DNA from: an uncultured Bacteroidales bacterium
Lineage (GTDB): Bacteria; Bacteroidota; Bacteroidia; Bacteroidales; Muribaculaceae
Direction: 5' to 3'
DNA length: 64,000 nt
Assembly: GCA_902796035.1 (NCBI GenBank)
Contig: CADBNR010000063.1
Location: 49,086 to 113,085, forward strand
The position numbers were made by a program, and so were the translations under genes. The notes under the pieces were generated by a model. The model was not told the DNA's origin. It did no database searches and saw nothing but the letters and a program-made list of their open reading frames with translations. Shown here in pieces: positions 27,642 through 36,500 of the stretch. The stretch's first letter is position 1. Every line of letters starts with the position of its first letter.

Positions 27642-29214
27642 CTAAACTCTGTAAACTCGGCGCAGCCGCATACGCCGCCACACACCTCATTCCATCCATG
27701 GCTGCGGACACGATGCCGCCGGCATATCCGGCTCCTTCGCCGGCGGGATACACGTTGTCGAGTCCCACGCTGTTCAGGCGCTCGGGGTCGCGCGTCATCC
27801 GTATCGGTGAACTGGTGCGCGATTCCAGACCAATCATCACACCCTCCGGCGTCATGAAACCCTTGGCTTTGCGGCCGAAATCGCGGAAACCGTCGGCCAG
27901 GCGCCGGGATATGAAGGGTGGAAGAATCTTGTTGAAATCCTTGCTCTGAATGCCGGGGGCGTACGACGTGGCCGGCAATGTAGCCGACACTTTGCCGTCC
28001 ACAAAGTCCGTCATGCGTTGGGCCGGAGCCACGATGCTGTTGCCTGCGGCTGCAAACATTTCATGCTCCAAGCGCTCCTGAAGCTCCAGCATCTGCAACG
28101 CGCCGGCTTCCTCAAATTCCGGGAAGTCTCCGGGGCGTATTTCCACCACCATTCCGGAATTGGCCAGGCGTCCGCTGCGCGCCGAGGCCGACATACCGTT
28201 CACCACCAACTCCCCGTCGGCCGTGCCTGCCGGAACTATGACGCCACCGGGACACATGCAGAAAGAATACACGCCGCGACCATCGCTTTGCGTCACAAAC
28301 GAATACTCGGCAGGAGGCAGCCACTTGCCCCTCCCCTTAGGATTATGATATTGTATGCGGTCTATCAGTTCCTGCGGGTGCTCCAGGCGCACGCCGACGG
28401 CAATCCCTTTCGGCTCCATCGCCAAGCCCTGCTCATGCAGCACACGGAATGTGTCATGGGCCGAATGACCCGTAGCCACCACCACGGCGTCGCAGACTAT
28501 CTTCCCGCCGTCGGCAAGTTCCACTGCCACGGCGCGTCCATCCTTAATGTCAAGGCCTGTAGCCTGAGTGCGGAAACGAACTTCGCCGCCGTTGCTGATA
28601 ATCGTGTTACGGATCTCCTTGATGACGTGGGGCAGTTTGTCGCTGCCGATGTGGGCGTGGACGTCAATCAGAATATTTTCCGACGCGCCGTGCTGCACCA
28701 ACAGCTCCAGCACCTGCTGCACGTTGCCGCGCTTCTTGCTTCGCGTGAAAAGCTTGCCGTCGCTGTATGCGCCGGCCCCTCCCTCGCCGAAGCAATAGTT
28801 GGACTGCGGGTTTATCTTTTTCTGTCGGCTTATCTCTGCCAGAGCCACTCGGCGCGAGTCTACATCCTCGCCGCGCTCTAATACTACGGGACGTATGCCG
28901 TGACGCAATGCCTCAAGCGCCGCAAACAGCCCTGCAGGTCCCGCGCCGATTATCACCATCGTTTTGGCATCTGGCGCGACCGGCTCGAACGTCACGGGTG
29001 TGTACGAGGACTTTACTTCCTTATCATCGCCCGTGGCCACGCGAACAGTCAGGTTCATTACGACATGACGTTTGCGCGCGTCGATGCTGCGACGCACTAT
29101 CCGGTAATCGTTCACGCTCCCCTTATTACGCACGTTATCCTGAATCGCTTTCCGAAGCAATTCAGGATTACCTGCCGTCTCGGGTGTGACCCGCAATTGT
29201 ATATCTTCTATCAT
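27625..29214 (-). CDS. NAD(P)/FAD-dependent oxidoreductase of unknown substrate
   Basis: The 529-residue cytoplasmic flavoprotein begins with a small domain of about 90 residues (IQLRVTPETAG and further). The FAD-binding motif GAGPAGLFAALEALRHG and LERGEDVDSRRVA follow. The central part has CFGEGGAGAYSDGKLFTRSKKRG and the C-terminus has GEGAGYAGGIVSAAMDG. This is the COG2509-type group of uncharacterised dehydrogenases, common in anaerobes, with no established reaction. The final ten residues are a low-complexity SLQSLESLKS tail encoded by the AT-rich inverted repeat, so the real end may have been changed. Confidence 0.88.
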   Translation of the reverse strand: MIEDIQLRVTPETAGNPELLRKAIQDNVRNKGSVNDYRIVRRSIDARKRHVVMNLTVRVATGDDKEVKSSYTPVTFEPVAPDAKTMVIIGAGPAGLFAALEALRHGIRPVVLERGEDVDSRRVALAEISRQKKINPQSNYCFGEGGAGAYSDGKLFTRSKKRGNVQQVLELLVQHGASENILIDVHAHIGSDKLPHVIKEIRNTIISNGGEVRFRTQATGLDIKDGRAVAVELADGGKIVCDAVVVATGHSAHDTFRVLHEQGLAMEPKGIAVGVRLEHPQELIDRIQYHNPKGRGKWLPPAEYSFVTQSDGRGVYSFCMCPGGVIVPAGTADGELVVNGMSASARSGRLANSGMVVEIRPGDFPEFEEAGALQMLELQERLEHEMFAAAGNSIVAPAQRMTDFVDGKVSATLPATSYAPGIQSKDFNKILPPFISRRLADGFRDFGRKAKGFMTPEGVMIGLESRTSSPIRMTRDPERLNSVGLDNVYPAGEGAGYAGGIVSAAMDGMRCVAAYAAAPSLQSLESLKS

Positions 29215-29235
29215 AGCTCCATACCGTCACTCGTT

Positions 29236-29757
29236 TCATTCCCGACGCCATTCCACTACCTTGCCTGACTCCAGGCTGCGCGCCACGTCTATGATGCGCT
29301 GGTTGGAACTGCCCCGGAACAACAGATCCCTCTCCTTGAGGTCCCGGATGAACGGTCCATCTACTATAACGTCAATTTCTTTCAAAACCTGTGCCAAGAC
29401 CGGATTTTTTTGCAGTTCCTCCCAGGTAAATCCGGTATAGAGCCATACTGTATGGCCCATATCGTGCACTTTACGCGCGATTATGCGCACTTCCTCGGGA
29501 TGATACATGGGGTCGCCGCCACTGAAAGTGACGTCGAAGTCCTCCTCTCGCGCCACGTCCATGATCTGCGCCACAGTCATCTCCTCGCCGCCGTCGAAGC
29601 TCCACGACTCCGGATTGTGGCAGCCGGGACAGGCGTGCCGGCATCCGGCCAGATAGATACTTGTCCTGAAACCGGGACCGTCGACCGTCGTGCCCCGGAC
29701 TATGTCCAGGACACGCAGCCTACGTTCGTTGTCATTGTCAGTCAGTTCGTTTGTCAT
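29236..29757 (-). CDS. nrdG: Anaerobic ribonucleotide reductase activating protein
   Basis: NrdG is the radical-SAM activase that makes the glycyl radical on NrdD. The 173 residues include the CxxxCxxC motif CRHACPGC (C39, C43, C46), FSGGDPMYHPE, and WLYTGFTWEEL. It lies 34 bases after nrdD on the same strand, as expected for a two-gene operon. Confidence 0.96.
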   Translation of the reverse strand: MTNELTDNDNERRLRVLDIVRGTTVDGPGFRTSIYLAGCRHACPGCHNPESWSFDGGEEMTVAQIMDVAREEDFDVTFSGGDPMYHPEEVRIIARKVHDMGHTVWLYTGFTWEELQKNPVLAQVLKEIDVIVDGPFIRDLKERDLLFRGSSNQRIIDVARSLESGKVVEWRRE

Positions 29758-29791
29758 TTGTGCACCATACGGTCTTTATCAGTGCGATCCT

Positions 29792-31996
29792 TTATTTGTG
29801 AACCACGCGGTCTTTCAATTCGGCGAGTTTGCCGCTGTTCCAGCGATCGGTAGTACCCACAAGATAGCCGGTGATGCGCTGGATGGTCTCGAAACGCGCT
29901 CCGCACTTCGGACAGCATGTCTCGTCTTTCTCGGCATTCTCGTAGCCACAGTTGGGACAGTGGTTGCGGTTATGGTTCACCGACCCATAGCCGATGTTGT
30001 ACTGGTCCATCATGTCCACGATCTGCATTATCGATTCCTCGTTGTGGGTGGCGTCGCCGTCTATCTCAACGTAGAAAATGTGTCCGCCAAGCGTCAGCTC
30101 GTGATACGGGCCCTCAATCTTGGCCTTGTGGCGCGGCGAGCAGTGATAATATACGGGCACGTGGTTGGAGTTGGTGTAGTAATCCTTGTCCGTCACGCCG
30201 GGAATCACGCCGAACGTCTTGCGGTCCTTCTTGGTGAAGCGGCCCGAGAGTCCCTCGGCGGGCGTGGCCAGTACGGAATAGTTGTGGCGGTAGTTTTCCG
30301 AATAGGTGTTCACTTTCTCACGCATGTGGCTTACGATGCGCAGACCGAGTTGCTGAGCCTCGTCGCTTTCGCCGTGATGCTTGCCTGTCAAGGCTATCAG
30401 ACACTCGGCCAGTCCGATGAATCCGATGCCGAGCGTACCCTGATTGATGACGCTCTCGATACTGTCGTTGGGTTTCAGGCCCTCGGTATGATTCCACAAT
30501 ACACGCATCAGCAGCGGGAATTGCTTGGCGAAAGCAGTCTTCTGGAACTGGAAGCGCTCGTCAAGCTGCCGAGCCGTCAGATCCATCACCTCGTCAAGAC
30601 GCTCGAAGAATTTGGCAATACGCTCCTCCTTGTCCTCGATACCCATCTGCTCGATGGCGATGCGCACTATGTTGATGGTTGTGAACGACAGGTTGCCGCG
30701 GCCTATGGATGTCTTTTCGCCGAAACGGTTCTCGAACACACGCGTGCGGCATCCCATAGTGGCCACCTCGTGCTCGAAACGGCGCGGATCGCTGGCATCC
30801 CAGGCCTCGTCGCGGTTGAACGTGGCGTCAAGGTTCAGGAAGTTGGGGAAGAAGCGGCGAGCCGACACCTTGCATGCCAATTTATACAGGTCGTAGTTGG
30901 GATCTTCGGGCAGGTAGCTCACTCCCCTCTTTTTCTTCCATATCTGGATGGGGAAGATTGCGGTGGAACCATGGCCGACGCCCTCGTATGTGGATTTAAG
31001 CAGCTCGCGGATTACACAGCGGCCCTCGGCCGAAGTATCTGTGCCGTAGTTGATGCTGGAGAACACTACCTGGTTGCCGCCGCGTGAATGGATGGTATTC
31101 ATGTTGTGTATGAACGCCTCCATCGACTGATGCACACGGTCCACGGTCTTGTTGATGGCGTGCTGGCGCAGGCGCTCGTCACCCTCCATACCGTCGAGTT
31201 CAACTTTCAGATAATCCTTTATTTCGGAATTCTGCAGATGCGACAGGTCGCGGCCAGTCAGTTTCTCCAGATTCTTGATCTCCTCAATATATGAATTGCG
31301 CACGAACGGAGCCAGGTAGAAATCGAATGCCGGGATGGCCTGTCCGCCGTGCATCTCGTTCTGGGCGGTCTCCAGGCTGATGCAGGCTAATACGGATGCG
31401 GTTTCTATACGCTTGGCGGGACGGGACTCGCCGTGACCCACCACGAAACCGCGCTGCAATATGCGGTCCAGAGGATGCTGCACGCAGGTAAGCGACTTGG
31501 TTGGATAGTAATCCTTGTCGTGGATATGAATAAGATTGTCGCGCACCGCGTTGCGCACGTCGGGCGACAGCAGGTAGTCGTCGACGAAGGGTTTGGTGCT
31601 TTCGGAAGCGAACTTCATCATCATGCCGGCGGGAGAATCGGTGTTCATGTTGGCGTTCTCGCGCGTGATGTCGTTGTTCTTGGCCTCGATTATTTCCAGG
31701 AACATGTCGCGGGTGCGGGCCTTGCGGGCTATCGAGCGCTGGTCGCGGTACTGGATATACTTTTTGGCTACATCCTTGCGGGCCGACTTCATCAGCTCGA
31801 CCTCGACGCAGTCCTGGATCTCCTCCACGGTCATGCGCTGCTTGCCGGCGATGCCGATGCGGTCAGCTATTTTCTGAATCAGGGCCTCGTCCTCGCCACG
31901 CTCGGTGGTGAGCATCGCCTTGCGGATTGCCGCCTTGATCTTCTCCTCGTTATATCCCACTACGCGCCCGTCGCGCTTCTCGACTATCTGTATCAT
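29792..31996 (-). CDS. nrdD: Anaerobic ribonucleoside-triphosphate reductase (class III)
   Basis: NrdD makes deoxynucleotides without oxygen, using formate and a glycyl radical. The 734-residue protein starts with an ATP-cone regulatory domain (IVEKRDGRVVGYNEEKIKAAI and so on, to about residue 95). It ends with a zinc site (CPNCGY and CCPKCG) followed by the glycyl radical loop RITGYL, radical glycine at about G710. It is the first gene of nrdD-nrdG. The upstream region holds promoter elements and an inverted repeat (32049-32120). Confidence 0.97.
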   Translation of the reverse strand: MIQIVEKRDGRVVGYNEEKIKAAIRKAMLTTERGEDEALIQKIADRIGIAGKQRMTVEEIQDCVEVELMKSARKDVAKKYIQYRDQRSIARKARTRDMFLEIIEAKNNDITRENANMNTDSPAGMMMKFASESTKPFVDDYLLSPDVRNAVRDNLIHIHDKDYYPTKSLTCVQHPLDRILQRGFVVGHGESRPAKRIETASVLACISLETAQNEMHGGQAIPAFDFYLAPFVRNSYIEEIKNLEKLTGRDLSHLQNSEIKDYLKVELDGMEGDERLRQHAINKTVDRVHQSMEAFIHNMNTIHSRGGNQVVFSSINYGTDTSAEGRCVIRELLKSTYEGVGHGSTAIFPIQIWKKKRGVSYLPEDPNYDLYKLACKVSARRFFPNFLNLDATFNRDEAWDASDPRRFEHEVATMGCRTRVFENRFGEKTSIGRGNLSFTTINIVRIAIEQMGIEDKEERIAKFFERLDEVMDLTARQLDERFQFQKTAFAKQFPLLMRVLWNHTEGLKPNDSIESVINQGTLGIGFIGLAECLIALTGKHHGESDEAQQLGLRIVSHMREKVNTYSENYRHNYSVLATPAEGLSGRFTKKDRKTFGVIPGVTDKDYYTNSNHVPVYYHCSPRHKAKIEGPYHELTLGGHIFYVEIDGDATHNEESIMQIVDMMDQYNIGYGSVNHNRNHCPNCGYENAEKDETCCPKCGARFETIQRITGYLVGTTDRWNSGKLAELKDRVVHK

Positions 31997-32048
31997 GCTC
32001 TTGGGTCTGTTTCTATTTGGTTAACTGTGTGTTTTGACTGTCCTTAAC

Positions 32049-32106
32049 TGTATCGGAATGTTTTCGAAATGGTATCGAAAATTGAGCACATCCCAATTCC
32101 GATACA
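32049..32106. promoter_or_regulatory. 11-base inverted repeat in the nrdD leader
   Basis: TGTATCGGAAT at 32049-32059 is the exact reverse complement of 32096-32106. The right arm touches the -7 promoter region of nrdD. It could be an operator pair or an RNA hairpin at the 5' end of the message. It does not resemble an NrdR box that I can recall. Confidence 0.55.
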
Positions 32107-32120
32107 AAGTTACAAAATTA
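32105..32120 (-). promoter_or_regulatory. Two tandem -7 elements of nrdD
   Basis: On the minus strand TAATTTTG (32120-32113) and TAACTTTG (32112-32105) lie side by side. Neither has a perfect TTTG at -33. Initiation would be near 32109 or 32101, giving a leader of about 105-110 bases. Confidence 0.55.
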
Positions 32121-32553
32121 ATTCTTTACGACAACTATAAACACCCAAAAATTTCAAAAAATTTTCGTTTTGGAAAACTTTTTAACCCCTCAAAATTTAC
32201 ACGCATCTAATTTTCAATCACTTACAAAATATTTTGGACAACTTTACCCCAATCCGACCATTTAGCCGCTTATCTTTTGCACATACGACCAACATCTGCA
32301 CTATCTATTATTTCCCACCATCACCGGCTCGTTTTTGCCATATTTTTTGCTATGCCATCTGTTTTTTGTTTCCTTAACAGCAGCCTGTTTTTTGCTGTGC
32401 CATCTGTTTTTGTTCCAGTCTGGAGCTTTAGCGACGTCATCTGTCTCCCGTTCCCAGCACTCCTTATCAGTCGAACCCCGCCCTCGTTATTTTACTGCGT
32501 TGAACCTATGTCATATTGAGACATTACATCATATTTATATCAGCACCCAACAT
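32121..32553. other. AT-rich gene-free stretch between nrdD and the CRISPR locus
   Basis: No open frame here looks like a protein. The stretch is AT-rich with long T-runs and contains one diverged tandem repeat (32343-32415). It separates the conserved nrdDG operon from the tracrRNA terminator and probably marks the edge of the acquired CRISPR island. Confidence 0.5.
32343..32415. repeat. Diverged direct repeat with T-runs
   Basis: TTTTTTGCTATGCCATCTG at 32343 recurs at 32388 as TTTTTTGCTGTGCCATCTG, each followed by another T-run. The period is 45 bases. Function is unknown. Confidence 0.6.
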
Positions 32554-32554
32554 T

Positions 32555-32588
32555 AAAAGACAGGAGAGAAATCTTTCGATTTCCCTCC
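32555..32588 (-). terminator. tracrRNA terminator hairpin
   Basis: An 11-pair stem with one G-U pair and a GAAA loop is followed on the minus strand by TGTCTTTT. It ends the tracrRNA before it can run toward nrdD. Confidence 0.85.
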
Positions 32589-32646
32589 TCAGATGTTTTC
32601 ACAACGGAATAATCCTTATTGTGATTTGCTTTAGTTTATTTTTGCG
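32555..32646 (-). ncRNA. tracrRNA of the type II-C CRISPR-Cas system
   Basis: Read on the minus strand, the anti-repeat (about 32646-32618) pairs with the first 17 bases of the CRISPR repeat (16 identical positions plus one G-U pair) and imperfectly beyond. A nexus follows: GGATTATTCC at 32615-32606 forms a three-pair stem. After AAAACATC comes the terminator, GGAGGGAAATC with GATTTCTCTCC around a GAAA tetraloop (32588-32563), then TCTTTT. The ACAATAAGG transition after the anti-repeat is the same as in Neisseria II-C tracrRNA. Length is about 90 bases. The 5' end is predicted from the promoter at 32650-32681. Confidence 0.85.
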
Positions 32647-32649
32647 TCA

Positions 32650-32681
32650 CAAATTTATATCAAAAAAATGAAATCCTCAAA
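32650..32681 (-). promoter_or_regulatory. tracrRNA promoter
   Basis: On the minus strand TTTG at 32681-32678, a 20-base spacer and TAAATTTG at 32657-32650 match the consensus exactly. The -7 element lies inside the degenerate repeat copy that forms the anti-repeat, so RNA would begin near 32646. Confidence 0.7.
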
Positions 32682-32696
32682 TAATAATGCAAAAAA

Positions 32697-32727
32697 TTGT
32701 TTTCATGAACTTATTTTATTAGCTTTG
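32697..32727 (+). promoter_or_regulatory. cas9 promoter
   Basis: TTGT at 32697-32700, a 19-base spacer and TAGCTTTG at 32720-32727 fit the Bacteroidetes consensus. Initiation near 32731 gives a 40-base leader to the cas9 ATG. It diverges from the tracrRNA promoter. Confidence 0.65.
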
Positions 32728-32770
32728 TAGTCAAATTTACAATTTATAGATTATTAATTCGATAGACATC

Positions 32771-35700
32771 ATGAAAATACTCGGACTTGACCTCGGAACC
32801 GCATCAATAGGTTGGAGTGTAATTGATATATCTGACAAAGATTCCAATATCATTCAACTGTTGGGATTAGGCAGCCGCATTATTCAATATGAAAACAATG
32901 AGGCCTCAGATTTCTCTGCGGGAAAAGGTGAGACTCCTTGTTCAAAACGCACTGCAAGACGAACCGCGCGTAAAATGCTTGACCGATTTCAGCAACGCCG
33001 GGAGTCTCTCAGATCATTCCTAATAGAACTCGGAATGATTAATAAATCAGAGTTATTTCCGCCTCTGAATCCACTTGAAACCTGGAAACTCCGAAGCGAT
33101 GCGTCTACTCCTCACACAAAGCTGTCGAAATCGGAAATCGCTCGTGTTTTACTGCACCTCAATAAGCGCAGAGGGTATCGCCATGCAAAGTCCGACATGG
33201 GCGATGCCAAACAGACGGAGTATGTGGCACGCGTAAATAAAAGATTTGCAGAAATCAAAGCCCTAAATAAGACTATCGGTCAATTTTTCTACAACAAGTT
33301 GAAAGAATCCGAGGCAGAAAGTAGTCGGGGTAAGAAACAATACTCATATAGAATTAAGGAAGAAGTATTTCCCCGAGAAGCGTATGCTCAGGAATTTGAT
33401 GCCATTATAAATGCTCAGAAAGAATTCTATCCCGAAATCCTTACTGATGAGAATGTGGGAAAGTTGAAGAATCTGATATTCTATCAGCGTCCCCTCAAAT
33501 CGTGCAAGCATCTTGTGTCATTCTGCGATTTTGAAAAGAGAATCTTTAAAAATGCAGAAGGAAAGGAAGTTGACAGCGGACCAAAGGTAACTCCTAAGTC
33601 GTCGCCATTGGCACAGATGTGTAAATTGTATGAATCAATCAATAATATCCGTCTGGTAAATCCGCGTCTTAAAGGTCGGAAAGTCATGCAACCATCACTA
33701 TACGACGGTTTGGATACGATGCCAACAGATGTTAGGAAGTTACAGCATGAATTCAAAATTAATGCTGAAGAAAGAATGCGGATATTCGATTATCTAAATA
33801 CCAACGAAAGACTATCGGAAAGCAAACTCCTCGGCCTATTAGGTCTGAAGCAGGCCGATGGGTTTAAATCAGACCAGTCCCTTGCTAAAGGAATACAAGG
33901 AAATAAGACGTACTGCGCTATTGCAAAGGCCTTAGCCAACCATCCAGGGAAAGAGGAGCTACTGAAGTTCGATGTCAAGATAACCGATAAGCTCGACAAA
34001 AACACAGGAGCTGTAGAACCTGTAATCGATCTGTCGTATCTTGACGAGCCGCTTTATGAGCTATGGCATACACTATATTCCATCAAAGACAAGAAAGAAC
34101 TGTTTGATTGTCTTACCCGAAAATTCAATATCTCAGATGATGAGACTCTTGAGAAACTGTATGCCATAGACTTCGTAAAAGATGGGTACGCCAATAAATC
34201 CGCAAAGTTTATTCGACGTATCCTTCCTCATCTCATTGAGGGTAATGGCTATAGTAAAGCATGCGAACTTTGTGGGGTGAATCATTCCCACTATGTGACC
34301 GTTGAGGAGAACAATGCTCGCACACTTAAGCATCGTCTTGACTGGCTTAACAAAGGAGAGTTCCGTCAGCCTATTGTAGAGAAAATCATCAATCAGACCA
34401 TTAATCTGGCTAATGCTGTATCAGATCGTTTTGGCGATATCAATGAAGTGCGCATAGAACTTGCCCGAGAACTTAAACAGAATAAAGAAGATAGAGCTGA
34501 AACTACTACAAGAATCAACAAGCAGGAGAAAGAGAACCAGAAATTCGCCGACATGATAGCGGAACTCAACATCTCTCCTACCCGTCGCCGGATACAGAAG
34601 ATGCGAATGCTTCAGGAGACCGGGAATAAATGCATATACTGCGGTGCTGTGGTCACCCCATCCCAATTTATCGAAGGTCATGGATACGAAATAGAACATA
34701 TCATACCTCGCTCCCGCTTATTCGATGACAGTTTTTCCAACAAGGTTTGCTCATGTCGTAATTGTAACAAGGCTAAGGGCGCGCTAACCGGTTATGATTT
34801 CATGAAAACCAAGAGTGATTCCGAATTCAATGCATATCTCGACCGTGTTGAGGAACTTTTCAAGAATGGGAAGATCTCTAAGACTAAGCGCAACAAGCTT
34901 AAGATGTCATCCTCGGAAATTCCTTCCGATTTTATAGAGAGGGATCTTAGGGAAAGCCAGTATATAGCAAAGAAAGCTCATGAGATTCTTTCTCAGATGT
35001 TCAGAAATGTCTACGCTTCATCCGGAGCTGTTACAAGTTACTTCCGTCATGTGTGGGGGTATGACAACGTGCTGCATGACCTAAATCTGCCCAAATACCG
35101 CGATGCAGATCTTGTTGAAGAAGTTGAATACACTACCCACGACCAGACACATACGACAGAACGAATCAAGGACTGGACAAAACGAATGGATCATCGCCAT
35201 CATGCCATAGACGCTCTTGTAATAGCACTCACGCGACAGGGATACATTCAGCGACTGAATACCCTGAATGCAGATTCGGAAAAGTCAGCTTCCGATAAGG
35301 TTAATCTGGATAAATGGGCGTCGGCACAACCTCACATATCTGTCAAGGACGTGCAGGTTGCTGTCAATAACATCTCGGTTTCCTTCAAACCAGGGAAAAG
35401 ACTTGCCACTCCCGGCAAGAGATATGTAAAGCGTAACGGGAAGCGCAAATGTGTACAAAAAGGCATTCTTGTTCCTCGTGGCGCTCTTACTAAAGATTCC
35501 GTTTACGGAAAAATCAAAGTTTCGGTCGGCAAGAAAAATCTGAAATATATATTCACCAGTCCGGATGCCATAGTGGATAACGATGTCAGAACTGCGGTTT
35601 TGAATCTACTGAAAGAAAACGACGGAAATATCAGTAAGATCTTGAAACAACTTAAGAAGTCTCCTTTGGTTGTCAATGGACATACAATAGAACAGGCTGA

Positions 35701-36499
35701 TTGTTACGGAGATGAGTTTGTTATTAGGTATCCGATTGAAAGCATAAAAAGGCAAGCGGATATTAACAGTATTGTTGACTTATCCATCCGCCGTAAGTTT
35801 CAGGAACGTTTTGACGAAGTTGGAGAGAAGGATTTCGTTAAAAGTCTGATTGAAAATCCTATTTGCTCGGATGAGGATGGAAAGTGTGCGATACGTAATG
35901 TCAGATGCTTTACAGGACTTAAAGCAGATACATTGGCGTGCGTCAAGAAAACTCCAACCGGAAAAGAAATCGGGTTCTCTCAAACCAGAAACAATCACCA
36001 TCTTGCATTCTATCGGGAACCGGATGGAAAGATTACTGAGTCTGTTGTATCCTTCTGGGATGGCATCAAGAGGAAACGTTATGGCATTCCTGTAATCATA
36101 ACCGATCCCGCTTCGGTATGGGATATGATTGCGAATATGGAAGACAATTCCGACATTCAGGAGATCATAGCCAAATTGCCGCCACATGACTCTCAGTTTG
36201 TCATGAGTCTGCAGAGAAATGAGATGATGGTGCTTGGAATGAGTGAAGATGAATGGAACGACGCTATCGCATCACGCGATCATGTGGCTTTCAACAGACA
36301 TCTGTATCGTGTATGGAAATTGGCACCTCGTAATTATAATTTCAAATTCCACACAGATACGACAGCCAAAATCAATGACGGAGATAAGGAGATGAAAATG
36401 TTTTATAATATCCAGTCCATAGACTCTTTCTTAGCCCTTAATCCTCATAAGATCAACATTTCACAACTCGGAGAGATAGACTTCGACAATATGTCGTAA
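32771..36499 (+). CDS. cas9: CRISPR-associated endonuclease Cas9, type II-C
   Basis: Cas9 cuts DNA matched by the crRNA-tracrRNA guide. The 1242-residue protein has RuvC-I at the start (ILGLDLGTASIGWS, D7), the arginine-rich bridge helix (about residues 58-80, SKRTARRTARKMLDRFQQRR), and RuvC-II (VRIELARE, E563). The HNH domain has H643 in YEIEHIIPRS and zinc-ribbon cysteines C621/C624 and C662/C665. RuvC-III has HHAIDA at 810-815. All catalytic residues are present, so it should be active. Type II-C is assigned because the operon has only cas9-cas1-cas2, with no csn2 or cas4. Codon use is more AT-rich than in neighbouring genes, suggesting transfer. Confidence 0.97.
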   Translation: MKILGLDLGTASIGWSVIDISDKDSNIIQLLGLGSRIIQYENNEASDFSAGKGETPCSKRTARRTARKMLDRFQQRRESLRSFLIELGMINKSELFPPLNPLETWKLRSDASTPHTKLSKSEIARVLLHLNKRRGYRHAKSDMGDAKQTEYVARVNKRFAEIKALNKTIGQFFYNKLKESEAESSRGKKQYSYRIKEEVFPREAYAQEFDAIINAQKEFYPEILTDENVGKLKNLIFYQRPLKSCKHLVSFCDFEKRIFKNAEGKEVDSGPKVTPKSSPLAQMCKLYESINNIRLVNPRLKGRKVMQPSLYDGLDTMPTDVRKLQHEFKINAEERMRIFDYLNTNERLSESKLLGLLGLKQADGFKSDQSLAKGIQGNKTYCAIAKALANHPGKEELLKFDVKITDKLDKNTGAVEPVIDLSYLDEPLYELWHTLYSIKDKKELFDCLTRKFNISDDETLEKLYAIDFVKDGYANKSAKFIRRILPHLIEGNGYSKACELCGVNHSHYVTVEENNARTLKHRLDWLNKGEFRQPIVEKIINQTINLANAVSDRFGDINEVRIELARELKQNKEDRAETTTRINKQEKENQKFADMIAELNISPTRRRIQKMRMLQETGNKCIYCGAVVTPSQFIEGHGYEIEHIIPRSRLFDDSFSNKVCSCRNCNKAKGALTGYDFMKTKSDSEFNAYLDRVEELFKNGKISKTKRNKLKMSSSEIPSDFIERDLRESQYIAKKAHEILSQMFRNVYASSGAVTSYFRHVWGYDNVLHDLNLPKYRDADLVEEVEYTTHDQTHTTERIKDWTKRMDHRHHAIDALVIALTRQGYIQRLNTLNADSEKSASDKVNLDKWASAQPHISVKDVQVAVNNISVSFKPGKRLATPGKRYVKRNGKRKCVQKGILVPRGALTKDSVYGKIKVSVGKKNLKYIFTSPDAIVDNDVRTAVLNLLKENDGNISKILKQLKKSPLVVNGHTIEQADCYGDEFVIRYPIESIKRQADINSIVDLSIRRKFQERFDEVGEKDFVKSLIENPICSDEDGKCAIRNVRCFTGLKADTLACVKKTPTGKEIGFSQTRNNHHLAFYREPDGKITESVVSFWDGIKRKRYGIPVIITDPASVWDMIANMEDNSDIQEIIAKLPPHDSQFVMSLQRNEMMVLGMSEDEWNDAIASRDHVAFNRHLYRVWKLAPRNYNFKFHTDTTAKINDGDKEMKMFYNIQSIDSFLALNPHKINISQLGEIDFDNMS

Positions 36500-36500
36500 T

